Positions 37,857 through 47,015 of a DNA stretch of 64,000 bases are shown piece after piece (position 1 is the first letter of the stretch; each line of letters begins with the position of its first letter). The stretch is from contig NZ_AP022598.1 of the NCBI RefSeq assembly GCF_010725485.1, forward strand, positions 3,100,001-3,164,000. The letters are read 5' to 3'. Below the pieces are notes generated by a model. That model did no database searches, was not told the origin of the DNA, and saw nothing but the letters and a program-made list of their open reading frames with translations. The position numbers and the translations under genes are program-made. The DNA comes from Mycolicibacterium parafortuitum (lineage in GTDB: Bacteria; Actinomycetota; Actinomycetes; Mycobacteriales; Mycobacteriaceae).

Positions 37857-39131
37857 ATGAGCGAAACCATGCGCCCTGATGACCTGATCTTGGTGAGCAT
37901 CGACGACCACGTGGTGGAGCCGCCGGACATGTTCCTGCGTCACGTGCCCGAGAAGTACAAGGACGAGGCACCCATCGTCGTCACCGACGACAAGGGCGTC
38001 GACCAGTGGATGTACCAGGGCCGGCCGCAGGGTGTCAGCGGGCTCAACGCCGTGGTGTCCTGGCCGGCCGAGGAATGGGGCCGTGACCCGGCCGGTTTCG
38101 CCGAGATGCGCCCGGGCGTCTACGACGTGCACGAACGAGTCCGCGACATGAATCGCAACGGCATCCTGGCCTCGATGTGCTTCCCGACGTTCACCGGCTT
38201 CTCGGCGCGCCACCTGAACATGACGCGCGAGGACGTGACGCTGGTGATGGTCTCGGCCTACAACGACTGGCACATCGACGAATGGGCCGGCTCCTACCCG
38301 GACCGGTTCATCCCGATCGCGATCCTGCCGACATGGAATCCCGAGGGGATGTGCAACGAGATCCGCCGGGTGGCGGCCAAGGGCTGCCGGGCTGTGACCA
38401 TGCCCGAGCTTCCGCATCTGGAGGGCCTGCCGAGCTATCACGACGACGACTACTGGGGCCCGGTGTTCCGCACGCTCTCGGAGGAGAACGTGGTGATGTG
38501 CCTGCACATCGGTACCGGTTTCGGCGCGATCAGCATGGCGCCCAACGCGCCGATCGACAACCTCATCATCCTGGCCACCCAGGTGTCGGCGATGTGCGCT
38601 CAGGATCTGCTGTGGGGTCCCGCGATGCGCAATTACCCGGATCTGAAGTTCGCCTTCTCCGAGGGCGGAATCGGTTGGATTCCTTTCTATTTGGATCGTA
38701 GCGACCGGCACTACACCAACCAGAAGTGGTTGCGCCGGGACTTCGGTGACAAGCTGCCGTCCGACGTGTTCCGCGAGCACTCACTGGCCTGCTACGTCAC
38801 CGACAAGACGTCTCTGAAGCTTCGGCACGAGATCGGCATCGACATCATCGCGTGGGAGTGCGACTACCCGCACTCGGACTGCTTCTGGCCAGATGCGCCC
38901 GAGCAGGTACTCGCCGAACTCGACGCGGCGGGGGCATCGGTGTCGGACATCAACAAGATCACCTGGGAGAACTCATGCCGGTTCTTCAGCTGGGATCCGT
39001 TCAAGCTGACATCCCGGGACCAAGCGACGGCAGGCGCTCTACGGGCCAAGGCGACCGATGTCGACGTATCGATCCGTCCGCGGGCAGAGTGGGCGCGTCT
39101 CTACAACGAGAAGCAGTTCGCGAAAGCCTAG
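37857..39131 (+). CDS. amidohydrolase-2 family metal-dependent hydrolase
   Basis: A 424-residue amidohydrolase of the decarboxylase/hydrolase (PF04909) group. Metal-binding features are SIDDHVVEPPDMF at the N-terminus, VVMCLHIGTGFG, FAFSEGGIGWIPFYLDR and WECDYPHSDCFWPDAPE. Mycobacteria carry many such proteins in steroid and aromatic catabolic loci; reactions are mostly unassigned. The ATG at 37857 is preferred to an upstream in-frame TTG. The stop codon shares the palindrome CTAG with the convergent sulfatase stop. Confidence 0.88.
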   Translation: MSETMRPDDLILVSIDDHVVEPPDMFLRHVPEKYKDEAPIVVTDDKGVDQWMYQGRPQGVSGLNAVVSWPAEEWGRDPAGFAEMRPGVYDVHERVRDMNRNGILASMCFPTFTGFSARHLNMTREDVTLVMVSAYNDWHIDEWAGSYPDRFIPIAILPTWNPEGMCNEIRRVAAKGCRAVTMPELPHLEGLPSYHDDDYWGPVFRTLSEENVVMCLHIGTGFGAISMAPNAPIDNLIILATQVSAMCAQDLLWGPAMRNYPDLKFAFSEGGIGWIPFYLDRSDRHYTNQKWLRRDFGDKLPSDVFREHSLACYVTDKTSLKLRHEIGIDIIAWECDYPHSDCFWPDAPEQVLAELDAAGASVSDINKITWENSCRFFSWDPFKLTSRDQATAGALRAKATDVDVSIRPRAEWARLYNEKQFAKA

Positions 39132-40951
39132 TCCGCGCCTGCGCGGCCGAGTAGCCGCCGCAGCGGCCCGCCGGGGCGCTGCGGCGGCGTGCGTCGGGTG
39201 TACGGCCACGGCTGATTGCGCTCCGGGATCGATTCGGCACGAACGAGTTTGAGTTGCGCACGCAGGTGCGCGCGTAACTCGTGCAGTGCGGGGTCGGTCC
39301 AGCGGTTGTGTGCCTCGGCCGGATCCTCGGTCAGGTCGTAGAGCTCCCACTGGTCGTCGAGTGGATCGCGCCGGTAGGTCGGCCCGCCGAGGCCGTCGGC
39401 GGCAAGGTGGCGAACACCCGGTTCGGTCCATGTGCCGGGGTCGTCGAACGAGCGCACCAGCTTCCACAGATGGCCGGCGCCGCCGGCGGTCGCGGTCGCG
39501 TCGACGCGGACCACCAGGCCTTCGAAGTTGGCGGCCGTGTGTGCCGGGACCCGAATCCGCAGCGGTGCGGGCACTCTGGAGACCAGGCCGAGCCGGCGTG
39601 CCAAGCCCGAAGCGCCGGTGTCTCCTTCGAGCACGTTGTCCCGGGTCATCAGGTACACCGGGCGTTCCTCGTCCGGCTCGGCGCCGTCGACGATCGGCAT
39701 CAGATCGCGCCCCGGCAACGCATGCACCTCGGTGAACGACCGCGACAGCTCCGCGGCGGTCGCGCCGGCGTCGATGCCCGCCGCCGACAACAGCGTGGGG
39801 ACGACGTCGACGTGCGAGGTCGGTGCGGTCACGGTGCGCGGCTCCGACGGCTGGCGCCCGACTCTGGCGATCACGAACGGAACCCGGGTGGCCTCGTCGT
39901 AGAGGTTGAACCACTTCTGGTGCAGCCCGCCGTGGGCGCCGAGAAGGTCGCCGTGGTCCGCGGTCCGGACGAGGACGGTGTCGCGCGAACCCGCCTCCGC
40001 CGCGTCGGTCACCGTGCGGCGCACGCGGTCGATCGGACCGTCGACCTCGGCGTGCAGCCGGTAGTACAGGTCGCGGTAGCGCTGGGCGTTGCGCCGGTAG
40101 GTGTTCTCGATCGAGCGGGCGGGACCGTATCCGGAGTAGTACGCCTCGCGGAACGCGATCTGGGCGGCCGGTTTGGTGGACAGGTCCTCGTCCGCGGTGG
40201 GCGCCGGCGGCACCGGGGGAGGGTCGAGGGGTGACAGCGGTACCGGGTTGCGACGCGCCCAGGCCGGAAACAGCACGATGTCATGGGGATTGACGAAGCT
40301 GGCGACCAGCAGGAACGGCCGGAGCGCGGCGGGATCCCCTGCGGCGCGGGCGTTGTAGCGGGCGGTCAGCCACGCGACGACGCGGTCGGCGATCAGCCGA
40401 TCACGTCGGACGCCTGCGTTGGCCAGGCTGGCGCCGTGCGGCTCGGGACCGACCCACCCGGAGAACCCGTACGGCGCCAGCGGATCGGCGTCGAGGTAGC
40501 GGCGCACCGCCGCCTCGTCCACCACTCCGTCGTCGTCGTTGGTCGCCAGTGCCTTCCCGGTGGCCGGGTCGATGAGGTCGGCGTGGGAGATGTGCCACTT
40601 GCCGTCGTAGTGGGTGTCGTATCCGGCGGCGCGGAACCAGTTCCCGAGTGTCGGCACCTCGCCGGGCCGCAGCCACCGCAGCCGCGAGTCGTCATGCGAT
40701 TTACCGATGCCGTCGGTCTGGGTGACCCCGTGCAGATCGGGGTACTGGCCGGTGAAGATGGTCGGCCGGCTCGGCACGCAGGCCAGCGACCCGGTGTAAT
40801 GGCGGGCAAAGCTGACTCCGTGCTCGTCGAACCATCTTCTGCCACTCAGTTTTTCCCGGCGCCACGCCAGTACTCGGTCGTCCTCGTAGGGCGGCGTCGC
40901 GCGTTCTTCGTCGGTCATCACGATGACGATGTCGGGTCGCAAGGTGGTCAT
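39128..40951 (-). CDS. type I sulfatase
   Basis: A 607-residue formylglycine-dependent sulfatase. The maturation motif is C58-V-P-S-R62 followed by PTIFTGQYP, where Cys58 would be oxidised to formylglycine. Other family features: VIVMTDEE at the metal-binding start, HYDGKWHISH, and TADHGDLLGAHGGLHQKW. There is no signal peptide, so it should act in the cytoplasm on an imported or internal sulfate ester. ATG at 40951 overlaps the SRPBCC gene stop by 4 bases. Together with that gene and the TetR gene it forms the left arm of a divergon. The modifying enzyme is not in the window. Confidence 0.9.
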   Translation of the reverse strand: MTTLRPDIVIVMTDEERATPPYEDDRVLAWRREKLSGRRWFDEHGVSFARHYTGSLACVPSRPTIFTGQYPDLHGVTQTDGIGKSHDDSRLRWLRPGEVPTLGNWFRAAGYDTHYDGKWHISHADLIDPATGKALATNDDDGVVDEAAVRRYLDADPLAPYGFSGWVGPEPHGASLANAGVRRDRLIADRVVAWLTARYNARAAGDPAALRPFLLVASFVNPHDIVLFPAWARRNPVPLSPLDPPPVPPAPTADEDLSTKPAAQIAFREAYYSGYGPARSIENTYRRNAQRYRDLYYRLHAEVDGPIDRVRRTVTDAAEAGSRDTVLVRTADHGDLLGAHGGLHQKWFNLYDEATRVPFVIARVGRQPSEPRTVTAPTSHVDVVPTLLSAAGIDAGATAAELSRSFTEVHALPGRDLMPIVDGAEPDEERPVYLMTRDNVLEGDTGASGLARRLGLVSRVPAPLRIRVPAHTAANFEGLVVRVDATATAGGAGHLWKLVRSFDDPGTWTEPGVRHLAADGLGGPTYRRDPLDDQWELYDLTEDPAEAHNRWTDPALHELRAHLRAQLKLVRAESIPERNQPWPYTRRTPPQRPGGPLRRLLGRAGAD

Positions 40952-41394
40952 GGCTGTCCTCCGAGTGCGCGGTCGAGGGAATGCAGCAGCGCGTCCGAGC
41001 GGCGCGCCAGCAGTGCGGCGAGGGTTCGTTCGGCGACGGACCGCAGCAGGCGGCGGTGCGTCGTCACGGTGCTCGTCAGGGTCACCGTGGTGGTGCCGTC
41101 GCGGTCCGGCCGTAGATCCCATCGGTTCGTCACGGCGAACCCGCGGGGCAGGCCCGCGATCTCGTAGGCGAGATGTCGAGGCGCGTCGAACACGGTGATC
41201 GTCTCGACGATGGCGTCGCGGTCTGCCTGCACCCGGCGGGCCAGCCCCACCCCGTGCCCGGCCTTCTCCGCGTTGAGCAGACAGGAATGATCGACGCCGT
41301 CGGCCCATCGGCTCAGCGCTCCGAAGTCGGCCAGCAGCGCCCAGATCGACTCGGGGTCCGCGGCCATCCGCCGGGAGCGACTGACGTCAGCCAT
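40948..41394 (-). CDS. SRPBCC (polyketide cyclase/START-like) protein
   Basis: A 148-residue protein with the helix-grip fold typical of lipid or polycyclic ligand binding: DPESIWALLADFGALSRWADGV near the N-terminus, ETITVFDAPRHLAYEIAGLP in the middle and a long C-terminal helix. No catalytic motif is identifiable. The ATG at 41394 is preferred to an upstream TTG. Sits between the TetR gene and the sulfatase with overlap to the latter, so it may bind the substrate or product of the pathway. Confidence 0.8.
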   Translation of the reverse strand: MADVSRSRRMAADPESIWALLADFGALSRWADGVDHSCLLNAEKAGHGVGLARRVQADRDAIVETITVFDAPRHLAYEIAGLPRGFAVTNRWDLRPDRDGTTTVTLTSTVTTHRRLLRSVAERTLAALLARRSDALLHSLDRALGGQP

Positions 41395-41431
41395 GCGTAC
41401 ATCCAACTCTGTCCGTGCCGTGTTTGTCAGG

Positions 41432-42052
41432 TCACCGCGCCGAGGCGCCGGCGAGGACCATGCGGGTCAGCGATTCGGCGCGGTGCGGCGGGAACGTCCG
41501 TCCTTCCGTCTGGATCGCGTGCACGATTCCGCCGACGATCGCATCGGCCGCGTCCTGGGCGGAGACGTCGCTGAATCCCGCGGCGCGCAGCCGGTTCCGG
41601 ACGCTGTCGTGCAGCGGGGCGCTGAAGCCGGCACGCAGACGCGCCTCGGTGTCGGGATGCTCCAAGCCGGCGATGGTCAGGATCCGCAGCATCGCGTTGC
41701 CACGCGCGGTGGTCAGCGCGCGGGCCAGCGCGAGGGCCCACGCGCACATATCGGCTTCCAGGTCCGCGGTGTTCTCGATCGGCCGCAGGATCTTGTCCGC
41801 GTCTTCGAGGATCACGTCGGCGACGAGGGCGTGTCTGCTGGGCCACCAGCGGTAGATGGTCTGTTTACCGACACCGGCTCGGGCGGCGACCGCCTCGATG
41901 GTGAGCTTGTCGAAACCGCGCTCCATCAGCAGTTTGCGGGTGGCGCCGACGATGGCGACCCGGGACTTCTCGCTGCGCCGGCGCGGCGTCACTACGCCGG
42001 CGGTCATCTGGACCGCCGAAGGGGAGCCTGTCGTCTTTACACGCTGACGCAT
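41432..42052 (-). CDS. TetR-family regulator of the sulfatase/SDR divergon
   Basis: A 206-residue TetR repressor. Helix-turn-helix: [50 protein letters not shown]. The rest is an effector-binding helical domain. It is the first gene of the minus-strand set TetR-SRPBCC-sulfatase and faces the SDR-ACAD-thiolase operon across 67 bases. The perfect palindrome at 42073-42091 lies there, making it the likely regulator of both arms. Confidence 0.9.
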   Translation of the reverse strand: MRQRVKTTGSPSAVQMTAGVVTPRRRSEKSRVAIVGATRKLLMERGFDKLTIEAVAARAGVGKQTIYRWWPSRHALVADVILEDADKILRPIENTADLEADMCAWALALARALTTARGNAMLRILTIAGLEHPDTEARLRAGFSAPLHDSVRNRLRAAGFSDVSAQDAADAIVGGIVHAIQTEGRTFPPHRAESLTRMVLAGASAR

Positions 42053-42072
42053 CGCCCGTAGTGTGCCACAAG

Positions 42073-42091
42073 ACGAGACGTTTCGTCTCGT
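42073..42091. promoter_or_regulatory. TetR-type palindromic operator in the 42 kb divergon
   Basis: ACGAGACG TTT CGTCTCGT is a perfect 8-base inverted repeat around 3 bases, centred between the TetR gene (start 42052) and the SDR gene (start 42120). It lies 29 bases from the SDR start. TTTAAT at 42091-42096 could be a plus-strand -10. Size and symmetry fit a TetR dimer site. Confidence 0.65.
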
Positions 42092-42119
42092 TTAATCGGG
42101 CGGCGGAGGGCAAAACGCA

Positions 42120-43133
42120 ATGGCCGGAACGAAGCTGGTGATCGGTGCCAGCGGCTTCCTCGGCTCCCATGTCACCAAACAGCTCATCGCCCGGGGCGAG
42201 CGCGACGTCCGGGTGCTGATCCGGCCGACGAGTTCCACCTGCGGCATCGACGGGCTTCCGGTCGACGTGCGCTACGGCGACATCTTCGACACCGAGGCGT
42301 TGCGCGCCGCGATGGACGGCTGCGACGTCGTCTACTACTGCGTGGTCGACGCGCGACCCTGGCTGCGTGACCCGCGCCCACTGTGGCGCACCAACGTCGA
42401 CGGTTTGCGCAACGTGCTCGAGGTCGCATCCGACGCCGACCTGTACCGCTTCGTGTTCACCAGTTCGATCGGCACCATCGGGTTGCGTGTCGGAGGGCTG
42501 GCCGACGAGGGCACCCAGCACAACTGGGCCGCTTCCGGCGGGGACTACATCCGGTCCAGGGTCGCGGCGGAGGAGCTGCTGATGCGCTACTGCGCAGAGA
42601 AGGCGCTGCCCGGGGTGGCCATGTGCGTCGCCAACACCTACGGGCCCGGCGATTTCCTGCCCACCCCGCACGGCGGAATGCTGGCTGCCGCGGTGCGCGG
42701 CAAGCTGCCGTTCTCCATCGACGGTTACGAGGCCGAGGTGGTCGGTGTCGAGGATGCGGCGCGAGCGCTGATCCTGGCCGGCGAGCGCGGTAGGACAGGG
42801 CAGCGCTACATCGTCAGCGAACGGTTCATGAGCACTCGGGAGATCCATGAAATCGGCTGTGCGGCAGTCGGTGTCGCTCCACCCAAGTACCGTGTTCCGA
42901 TTCGGGTGCTGTCCGCCGCGAGTCGGGTCAGCGCCGCTGTCGCGCGGTTGCGCAAGAAGGACACCATGCTCACCCCGCTCAACATTCGGCTGATGCACAT
43001 CATGACGCCGCTGGACCACTCCAAGGCGGTCCGTGAACTCGGCTGGGATCCGCAGCCGACACCCGCCGCGATCGTCGCTGCCGCTCGTTTCTTCCGCGAG
43101 CGTAGGCCCGAGGTGTCCGGAGCGGCGCGATGA
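42120..43133 (+). CDS. extended SDR, NAD-dependent epimerase/3-beta-HSD type
   Basis: A 337-residue extended short-chain dehydrogenase. Nucleotide-binding GASGFLGS at residues 9-16, conserved FTSSIGTIG, and NTYGPGD. The active-site pair is Tyr143 with Arg147 (YIRSR) rather than the usual Tyr-x3-Lys. That is a real deviation and may weaken or alter catalysis. Related mycobacterial proteins act as 3-beta-hydroxysteroid dehydrogenases or cinnamoyl-reductase-like enzymes. First gene of the right arm of the divergon; its stop overlaps the next gene by 4 bases. Confidence 0.86.
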   Translation: MAGTKLVIGASGFLGSHVTKQLIARGERDVRVLIRPTSSTCGIDGLPVDVRYGDIFDTEALRAAMDGCDVVYYCVVDARPWLRDPRPLWRTNVDGLRNVLEVASDADLYRFVFTSSIGTIGLRVGGLADEGTQHNWAASGGDYIRSRVAAEELLMRYCAEKALPGVAMCVANTYGPGDFLPTPHGGMLAAAVRGKLPFSIDGYEAEVVGVEDAARALILAGERGRTGQRYIVSERFMSTREIHEIGCAAVGVAPPKYRVPIRVLSAASRVSAAVARLRKKDTMLTPLNIRLMHIMTPLDHSKAVRELGWDPQPTPAAIVAAARFFRERRPEVSGAAR

Positions 43134-45355
43134 CGATCGGACTGATGCCCGAACAACAGCAACTCGCCGACGCGGTCGCCCAGTTCGCCGCGCGCCGCGC
43201 GCCGGTCGACAAGACCCGCGAGTCCTTCGACGCGTTGGCCTCCGGTGAGCTCCCGTTGTGGTGGGAGGAATTCGTCGCCAACGGGTTTCACGCGGTACAC
43301 CTGCCCGAGGAGATCGGCGGACAGGGCGGCACACTGATCGACGTGGCGTGTGTGCTGGAGGCGGCGGCGCTCGCGCTGCTGCCGGGCCCGGTGCTGCAGA
43401 CCGTGACCGCGAGTGCGATCGCGGCGCTGGCCGGCGACGTTGCACCGGTCCGCGACGTGCTGGGCCGGATCTGCGGCGGTGCGGCCGCTGCGGTGATCCT
43501 GCCCTCCGGCAGCGGTTTTCACGCCACATCGGCCGAGGGCGGCTGGACGATCGACGGAGCCTCACCCGTCACCCTCGGCGTCAACGCGGCCGGGGTGCTC
43601 GTCGCCGCCGCGACGACGAACGACGGCGGCACCACCTGGTTCGTCCTCGATCCGTCCCGGCCCGAATGTGCCGTCGAACGGCGCGAGGGCACCGACAAGA
43701 CCGTGGACGCCGGGGTGGTGCGGTTGACCGGGTACCGGTGCGATGCCGATGCCGTGCTGCCGGACATCGACGACGGCGACGCCCGGGACGTGGCGGTGGC
43801 GCTCGCCGGTGCGACGGCCGCCGGGACGATGCGCTGGTGTGTGCAGGCGGTCACCGACCATCTGCGCACCCGCGAGCAGTTCGGCAAGCCCATCGGCACC
43901 TTCCAGGCGTTGCAGCACCAGGCCGCTCTGCTTCTGGTGCACAGCGAGTTGGCGGTGTCGGCGGCCTGGGACGCCGTGCGGTCCCTGTCCGAGGACCGCG
44001 TGCAGCACCGGATCGCGGCCTCGGGGGCGGCGCTGATGGCCATCGCGCCCGCTCCGGAATTCGCGCTCGACGCGCTGATGATGTTCGGCGCGATCGGCTA
44101 CACCTGGGAACACGACCTGCACCTGTACTGGCGCAAGGCCACCAGCCTGGCTGCGTCGATCGGCCCCACCGGAGCCTTCGCCGAGGCGCTCGGCGAGCTG
44201 ACCCGCACCCAGACCCGCGACGTGTCGGTCAAGCTCGGCGACCTCGACGCGGACTTCCGCGCGAAGGTCTCCGCCGTGCTCGACGAGGCGTGCACCCTGG
44301 TCAACGACACGCCGGGCCGTCAGGGTGACTATCCGAACCTCGCCACCGGTCCGCAACGCACCCTGCTCGCCGAGGCCGGACTGATCGCTCCGCACTGGCC
44401 CGAGCCCTGGGGTGTGGCGGCGACCCAGCTGCAGCAGCTGATCATCGACGAGGAGTTCGCCAAGCGGCCGGAGTTGGTGCGGCCGTCGCTGGGCATCTCG
44501 GAATGGATCCTGCCCAGCCTGATCAGCTCTGCGCCACCCGAGATCCAGGACCGGTTCATCCCGGCCACCCAGCGTGGCGAACTCGGCTGGTGCCAGCTGT
44601 TCAGCGAACCCGGCGCCGGGTCGGATCTGGCCGCACTGAGCACCCGCGCCACCAAGGTCGAGGGCGGCTGGCGGATCAACGGACACAAGATCTGGACGTC
44701 CTCGGCGCACACCGCCGACTTCGGCGCGTTGCTGGCGCGCACCGACCCAGACGCCGCCAAGCACCGGGGGATCGGCTACTTCATCGTCGACATGCGCTCC
44801 GAAGGTATCGAGCTGCAGCCGATCCGGCAGGCCACCGGCGAGGCGCACTTCAACGAGGTGTTCCTGCGGGACGTATTCGTCCCCGACGAACTGCTCCTCG
44901 GCGGCCCGACCGACGGGTGGAACCTTGCCATCGCGACCATGGCCCAGGAGCGCGTCGCGATCAGCGGGTATGTGAATTTCGACCGTGCCGCCATCCTTCG
45001 CCGTCTCGCCGATGAGGACCGGCCGGACCGCGGCCGTGTGCTGACCGCGCTCGGTGAGGCCGATGCGTTCGCCAACGCCATCAAAGTGCTTGCGGTACGG
45101 GAAGTCCTACGGCTACTCGACGGTCAGGCCGCCGGACCCGCGTCGAGCATCGCCAAGGTCGCGATGAACGTGATGCTGCGCCGTACGTTCAAGGACACCC
45201 TGGAACTGGCGGCACCGGCAGGGCTGGTCGAGGATTCGGATCCGGCGATCGTCGAGCCCTATTTCCACCTGCCCGCCGAACTGATCGGTGGCGGCACCAA
45301 GGAGATCCAGCTCAACATCATCGCCCAGATGATCCTCGGGCTGCCCCGCAAGTGA
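43130..45355 (+). CDS. double-domain acyl-CoA dehydrogenase
   Basis: A 741-residue chain holding two acyl-CoA dehydrogenase modules. Module one (about 1-365) includes RTREQFGKPIGTFQALQHQAALLLV and GAIGYTWEHDLHLYW. Module two (about 366-741) includes WCQLFSEPGAGSDLAALST, WRINGHKIWTSSAH, FNEVFLRDVFVPDELL and GGTKEIQLNIIAQMILGLP. The layout resembles fused mycobacterial FadE proteins such as FadE34 of cholesterol side-chain catabolism, where one chain does the job of an alpha-beta heteromer. Likely introduces a double bond in a bulky short-chain acyl-CoA. Coupled to both neighbours. Confidence 0.9.
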   Translation: MTIGLMPEQQQLADAVAQFAARRAPVDKTRESFDALASGELPLWWEEFVANGFHAVHLPEEIGGQGGTLIDVACVLEAAALALLPGPVLQTVTASAIAALAGDVAPVRDVLGRICGGAAAAVILPSGSGFHATSAEGGWTIDGASPVTLGVNAAGVLVAAATTNDGGTTWFVLDPSRPECAVERREGTDKTVDAGVVRLTGYRCDADAVLPDIDDGDARDVAVALAGATAAGTMRWCVQAVTDHLRTREQFGKPIGTFQALQHQAALLLVHSELAVSAAWDAVRSLSEDRVQHRIAASGAALMAIAPAPEFALDALMMFGAIGYTWEHDLHLYWRKATSLAASIGPTGAFAEALGELTRTQTRDVSVKLGDLDADFRAKVSAVLDEACTLVNDTPGRQGDYPNLATGPQRTLLAEAGLIAPHWPEPWGVAATQLQQLIIDEEFAKRPELVRPSLGISEWILPSLISSAPPEIQDRFIPATQRGELGWCQLFSEPGAGSDLAALSTRATKVEGGWRINGHKIWTSSAHTADFGALLARTDPDAAKHRGIGYFIVDMRSEGIELQPIRQATGEAHFNEVFLRDVFVPDELLLGGPTDGWNLAIATMAQERVAISGYVNFDRAAILRRLADEDRPDRGRVLTALGEADAFANAIKVLAVREVLRLLDGQAAGPASSIAKVAMNVMLRRTFKDTLELAAPAGLVEDSDPAIVEPYFHLPAELIGGGTKEIQLNIIAQMILGLPRK

Positions 45356-45366
45356 AGGAGATGCGC

Positions 45367-46575
45367 ATGGGATTGCGTGGTGAGGCCGCGATCGTCGGCT
45401 ACGTCGAACTGCCTCCGGAACGGCTGAACAAGGCAGCCCCCGCACCGTTCATCCTTGAGCAGTGGGCGGAGCTGGCCGACGCCGCGATGACCGATGCCGG
45501 GCTGCCGGGAGAGTCGGTCGACGGCATCGTCACCACACATCTCGGCGAGTCGGAGATCTTCGTCCCGTCGACCGTGGCCGAATACCTGGGTGTGCGTGCG
45601 GGATTCGCGGAACTGGTCGACCTCGGCGGCGCCAGCGCGGTCGGTATGGTGTGGCGCGCCGCCGCGGCGATCGAGCTGGGCATTTGCGATGTGGTGCTGT
45701 GCGCCATCCCGGCGCGGTATCTGACCCCGACATCGGAGAAGAAACCCAAACCTCTCATCGACGCGGTCTTCTTCGGCGCGTCGAGCAACCAGTTCGGTTC
45801 TCCGCAGGCCGAATTCGAGATTCCCTACGGCAATCTCGGCCAGAACGGTCCGTACGGCCAGGTCGCGCAACGCTATGCCTCGGTGTACGGCTACGACGAG
45901 CGGGCGATGGCCAAGATCGTGACCGACACCCGGTTCAACGCCAACCACACCGAGGGTGCGGTGTGGAAGGACAAGCCGCTGACCATCGAGGACGTGCTGG
46001 CCAGCCCCGTCATCGCCGACCCGCTGCACATGCTGGAGATCGTGATGCCGTGCCTGGGCGGGGCCGCGGTCGTGGTCGCCAACGCCGAAATGGCGGCCAG
46101 GGCGAAGAACCGGCCGGTGTGGATCAAGGGATTCGGCGAACAGGTGCCGTTCAAAACCCCCACCTACGCCGAGGATCTGTTGCAGACGCCGATCAAACGT
46201 GCGGCCGACACCGCGTTCTCGATGTCGGGCCTGACCCGCGATCAGATGGACATGGTGTCGATCTACGACTGCTACACCATCACTGTGCTGCTGAGCCTGG
46301 AGGACGCCGGCTTCTGCGAGAAGGGCAAGGGCATGGAGTTCGTCGCCGAGCACGACCTGACCTTCCGGGGCGATTTCCCGCTCAACACCGCGGGCGGCCA
46401 GCTCGGCTTCGGGCAGGCCGGCAATGCAGGCGGTATGCATCACGTCTGTGACGCCACCCGCCAGATCATGGGACGGGCGGGCGCCGCGCAGGTCGACAGC
46501 TGCAATCGTGCGTTCGTCTCGGGCAACGGTGGCATCCTGTCCGAGCAGACCACCCTCGTGCTGGAAGGGGACTGA
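45367..46575 (+). CDS. Ltp2/SCP-x-like thiolase-fold protein
   Basis: A 402-residue thiolase-superfamily protein of the lipid-transfer (Ltp/SCP-x) class. At the place of the nucleophilic cysteine it has GGASAVGM (residues 87-94), so normal thiolysis is unlikely. The C-terminal GGMHHVCDATRQI block remains. Ltp2-type relatives without the nucleophile, paired with a DUF35 protein, catalyse retro-aldol cleavage in steroid side-chain degradation. The next gene is exactly such a DUF35 partner. AAGGAG 6 bases before the ATG at 45367 sets the start; codons upstream to 45352 are open but not needed. Confidence 0.88.
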   Translation: MGLRGEAAIVGYVELPPERLNKAAPAPFILEQWAELADAAMTDAGLPGESVDGIVTTHLGESEIFVPSTVAEYLGVRAGFAELVDLGGASAVGMVWRAAAAIELGICDVVLCAIPARYLTPTSEKKPKPLIDAVFFGASSNQFGSPQAEFEIPYGNLGQNGPYGQVAQRYASVYGYDERAMAKIVTDTRFNANHTEGAVWKDKPLTIEDVLASPVIADPLHMLEIVMPCLGGAAVVVANAEMAARAKNRPVWIKGFGEQVPFKTPTYAEDLLQTPIKRAADTAFSMSGLTRDQMDMVSIYDCYTITVLLSLEDAGFCEKGKGMEFVAEHDLTFRGDFPLNTAGGQLGFGQAGNAGGMHHVCDATRQIMGRAGAAQVDSCNRAFVSGNGGILSEQTTLVLEGD

Positions 46576-46577
46576 CG

Positions 46578-47000
46578 ATGGACATGCCGACCTTCGAGCG
46601 GCCGATGCCGGTGAAGACGCCGACAACGGCGCCGTTCTGGGACGCGCTGGCCGAACACCGCGTGGTGATCCAGTACTCGCCGTCGCTGCGGTCCTACGTG
46701 TTCTATCCGCGGGTGCGCGCGCCCAGGACGTTCGCCGACGATCTGGAATGGCGCGAGATCTCCGGTATGGGAACGCTGTACTCGTACACCGTCGCGCGGC
46801 GACCCGTCGGCCCGCACTTCGTCGACGCTGTCCCGCATCTGCTGGCGATCGTGGAATGGGATGAGGGGCCGCGGTTCTCGACCGAACTCGTCGACGTCGA
46901 ACCCGAGGACGTCGAGATCGGCATGCGCGTCAAACCGGTGTTCTGCGACTACCCCGAACACGACGTGACGATGCTGCGGTACACCCCGGCGGACCGCTGA
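46578..47000 (+). CDS. DUF35 OB-fold protein lacking the zinc ribbon
   Basis: A 140-residue partner protein of thiolase-fold enzymes. The OB-fold half is normal (LEWREISGMGTLYSYTVARRPVGPHF ... LLAIVEWDEGPRF). The N-terminal rubredoxin-like part, usually CxxC...CxxC, reads IQYSPSLRSYVFYPRVRAP with no cysteine at all, so zinc binding is lost. It starts 2 bases after the thiolase-fold gene stop, so the two are surely made together and probably form a complex like Ltp2-ChsH2(DUF35). Confidence 0.87.
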   Translation: MDMPTFERPMPVKTPTTAPFWDALAEHRVVIQYSPSLRSYVFYPRVRAPRTFADDLEWREISGMGTLYSYTVARRPVGPHFVDAVPHLLAIVEWDEGPRFSTELVDVEPEDVEIGMRVKPVFCDYPEHDVTMLRYTPADR

Positions 47001-47015
47001 GCGAGGAGCAGGAAG

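Noticed and set aside
37833..38780. N-terminal extension of the AraC regulator to 596 residues
   Set aside because: The extra residues are antisense to the conserved amidohydrolase and look nothing like a regulator domain. The ATG at 37832 gives the normal family length.
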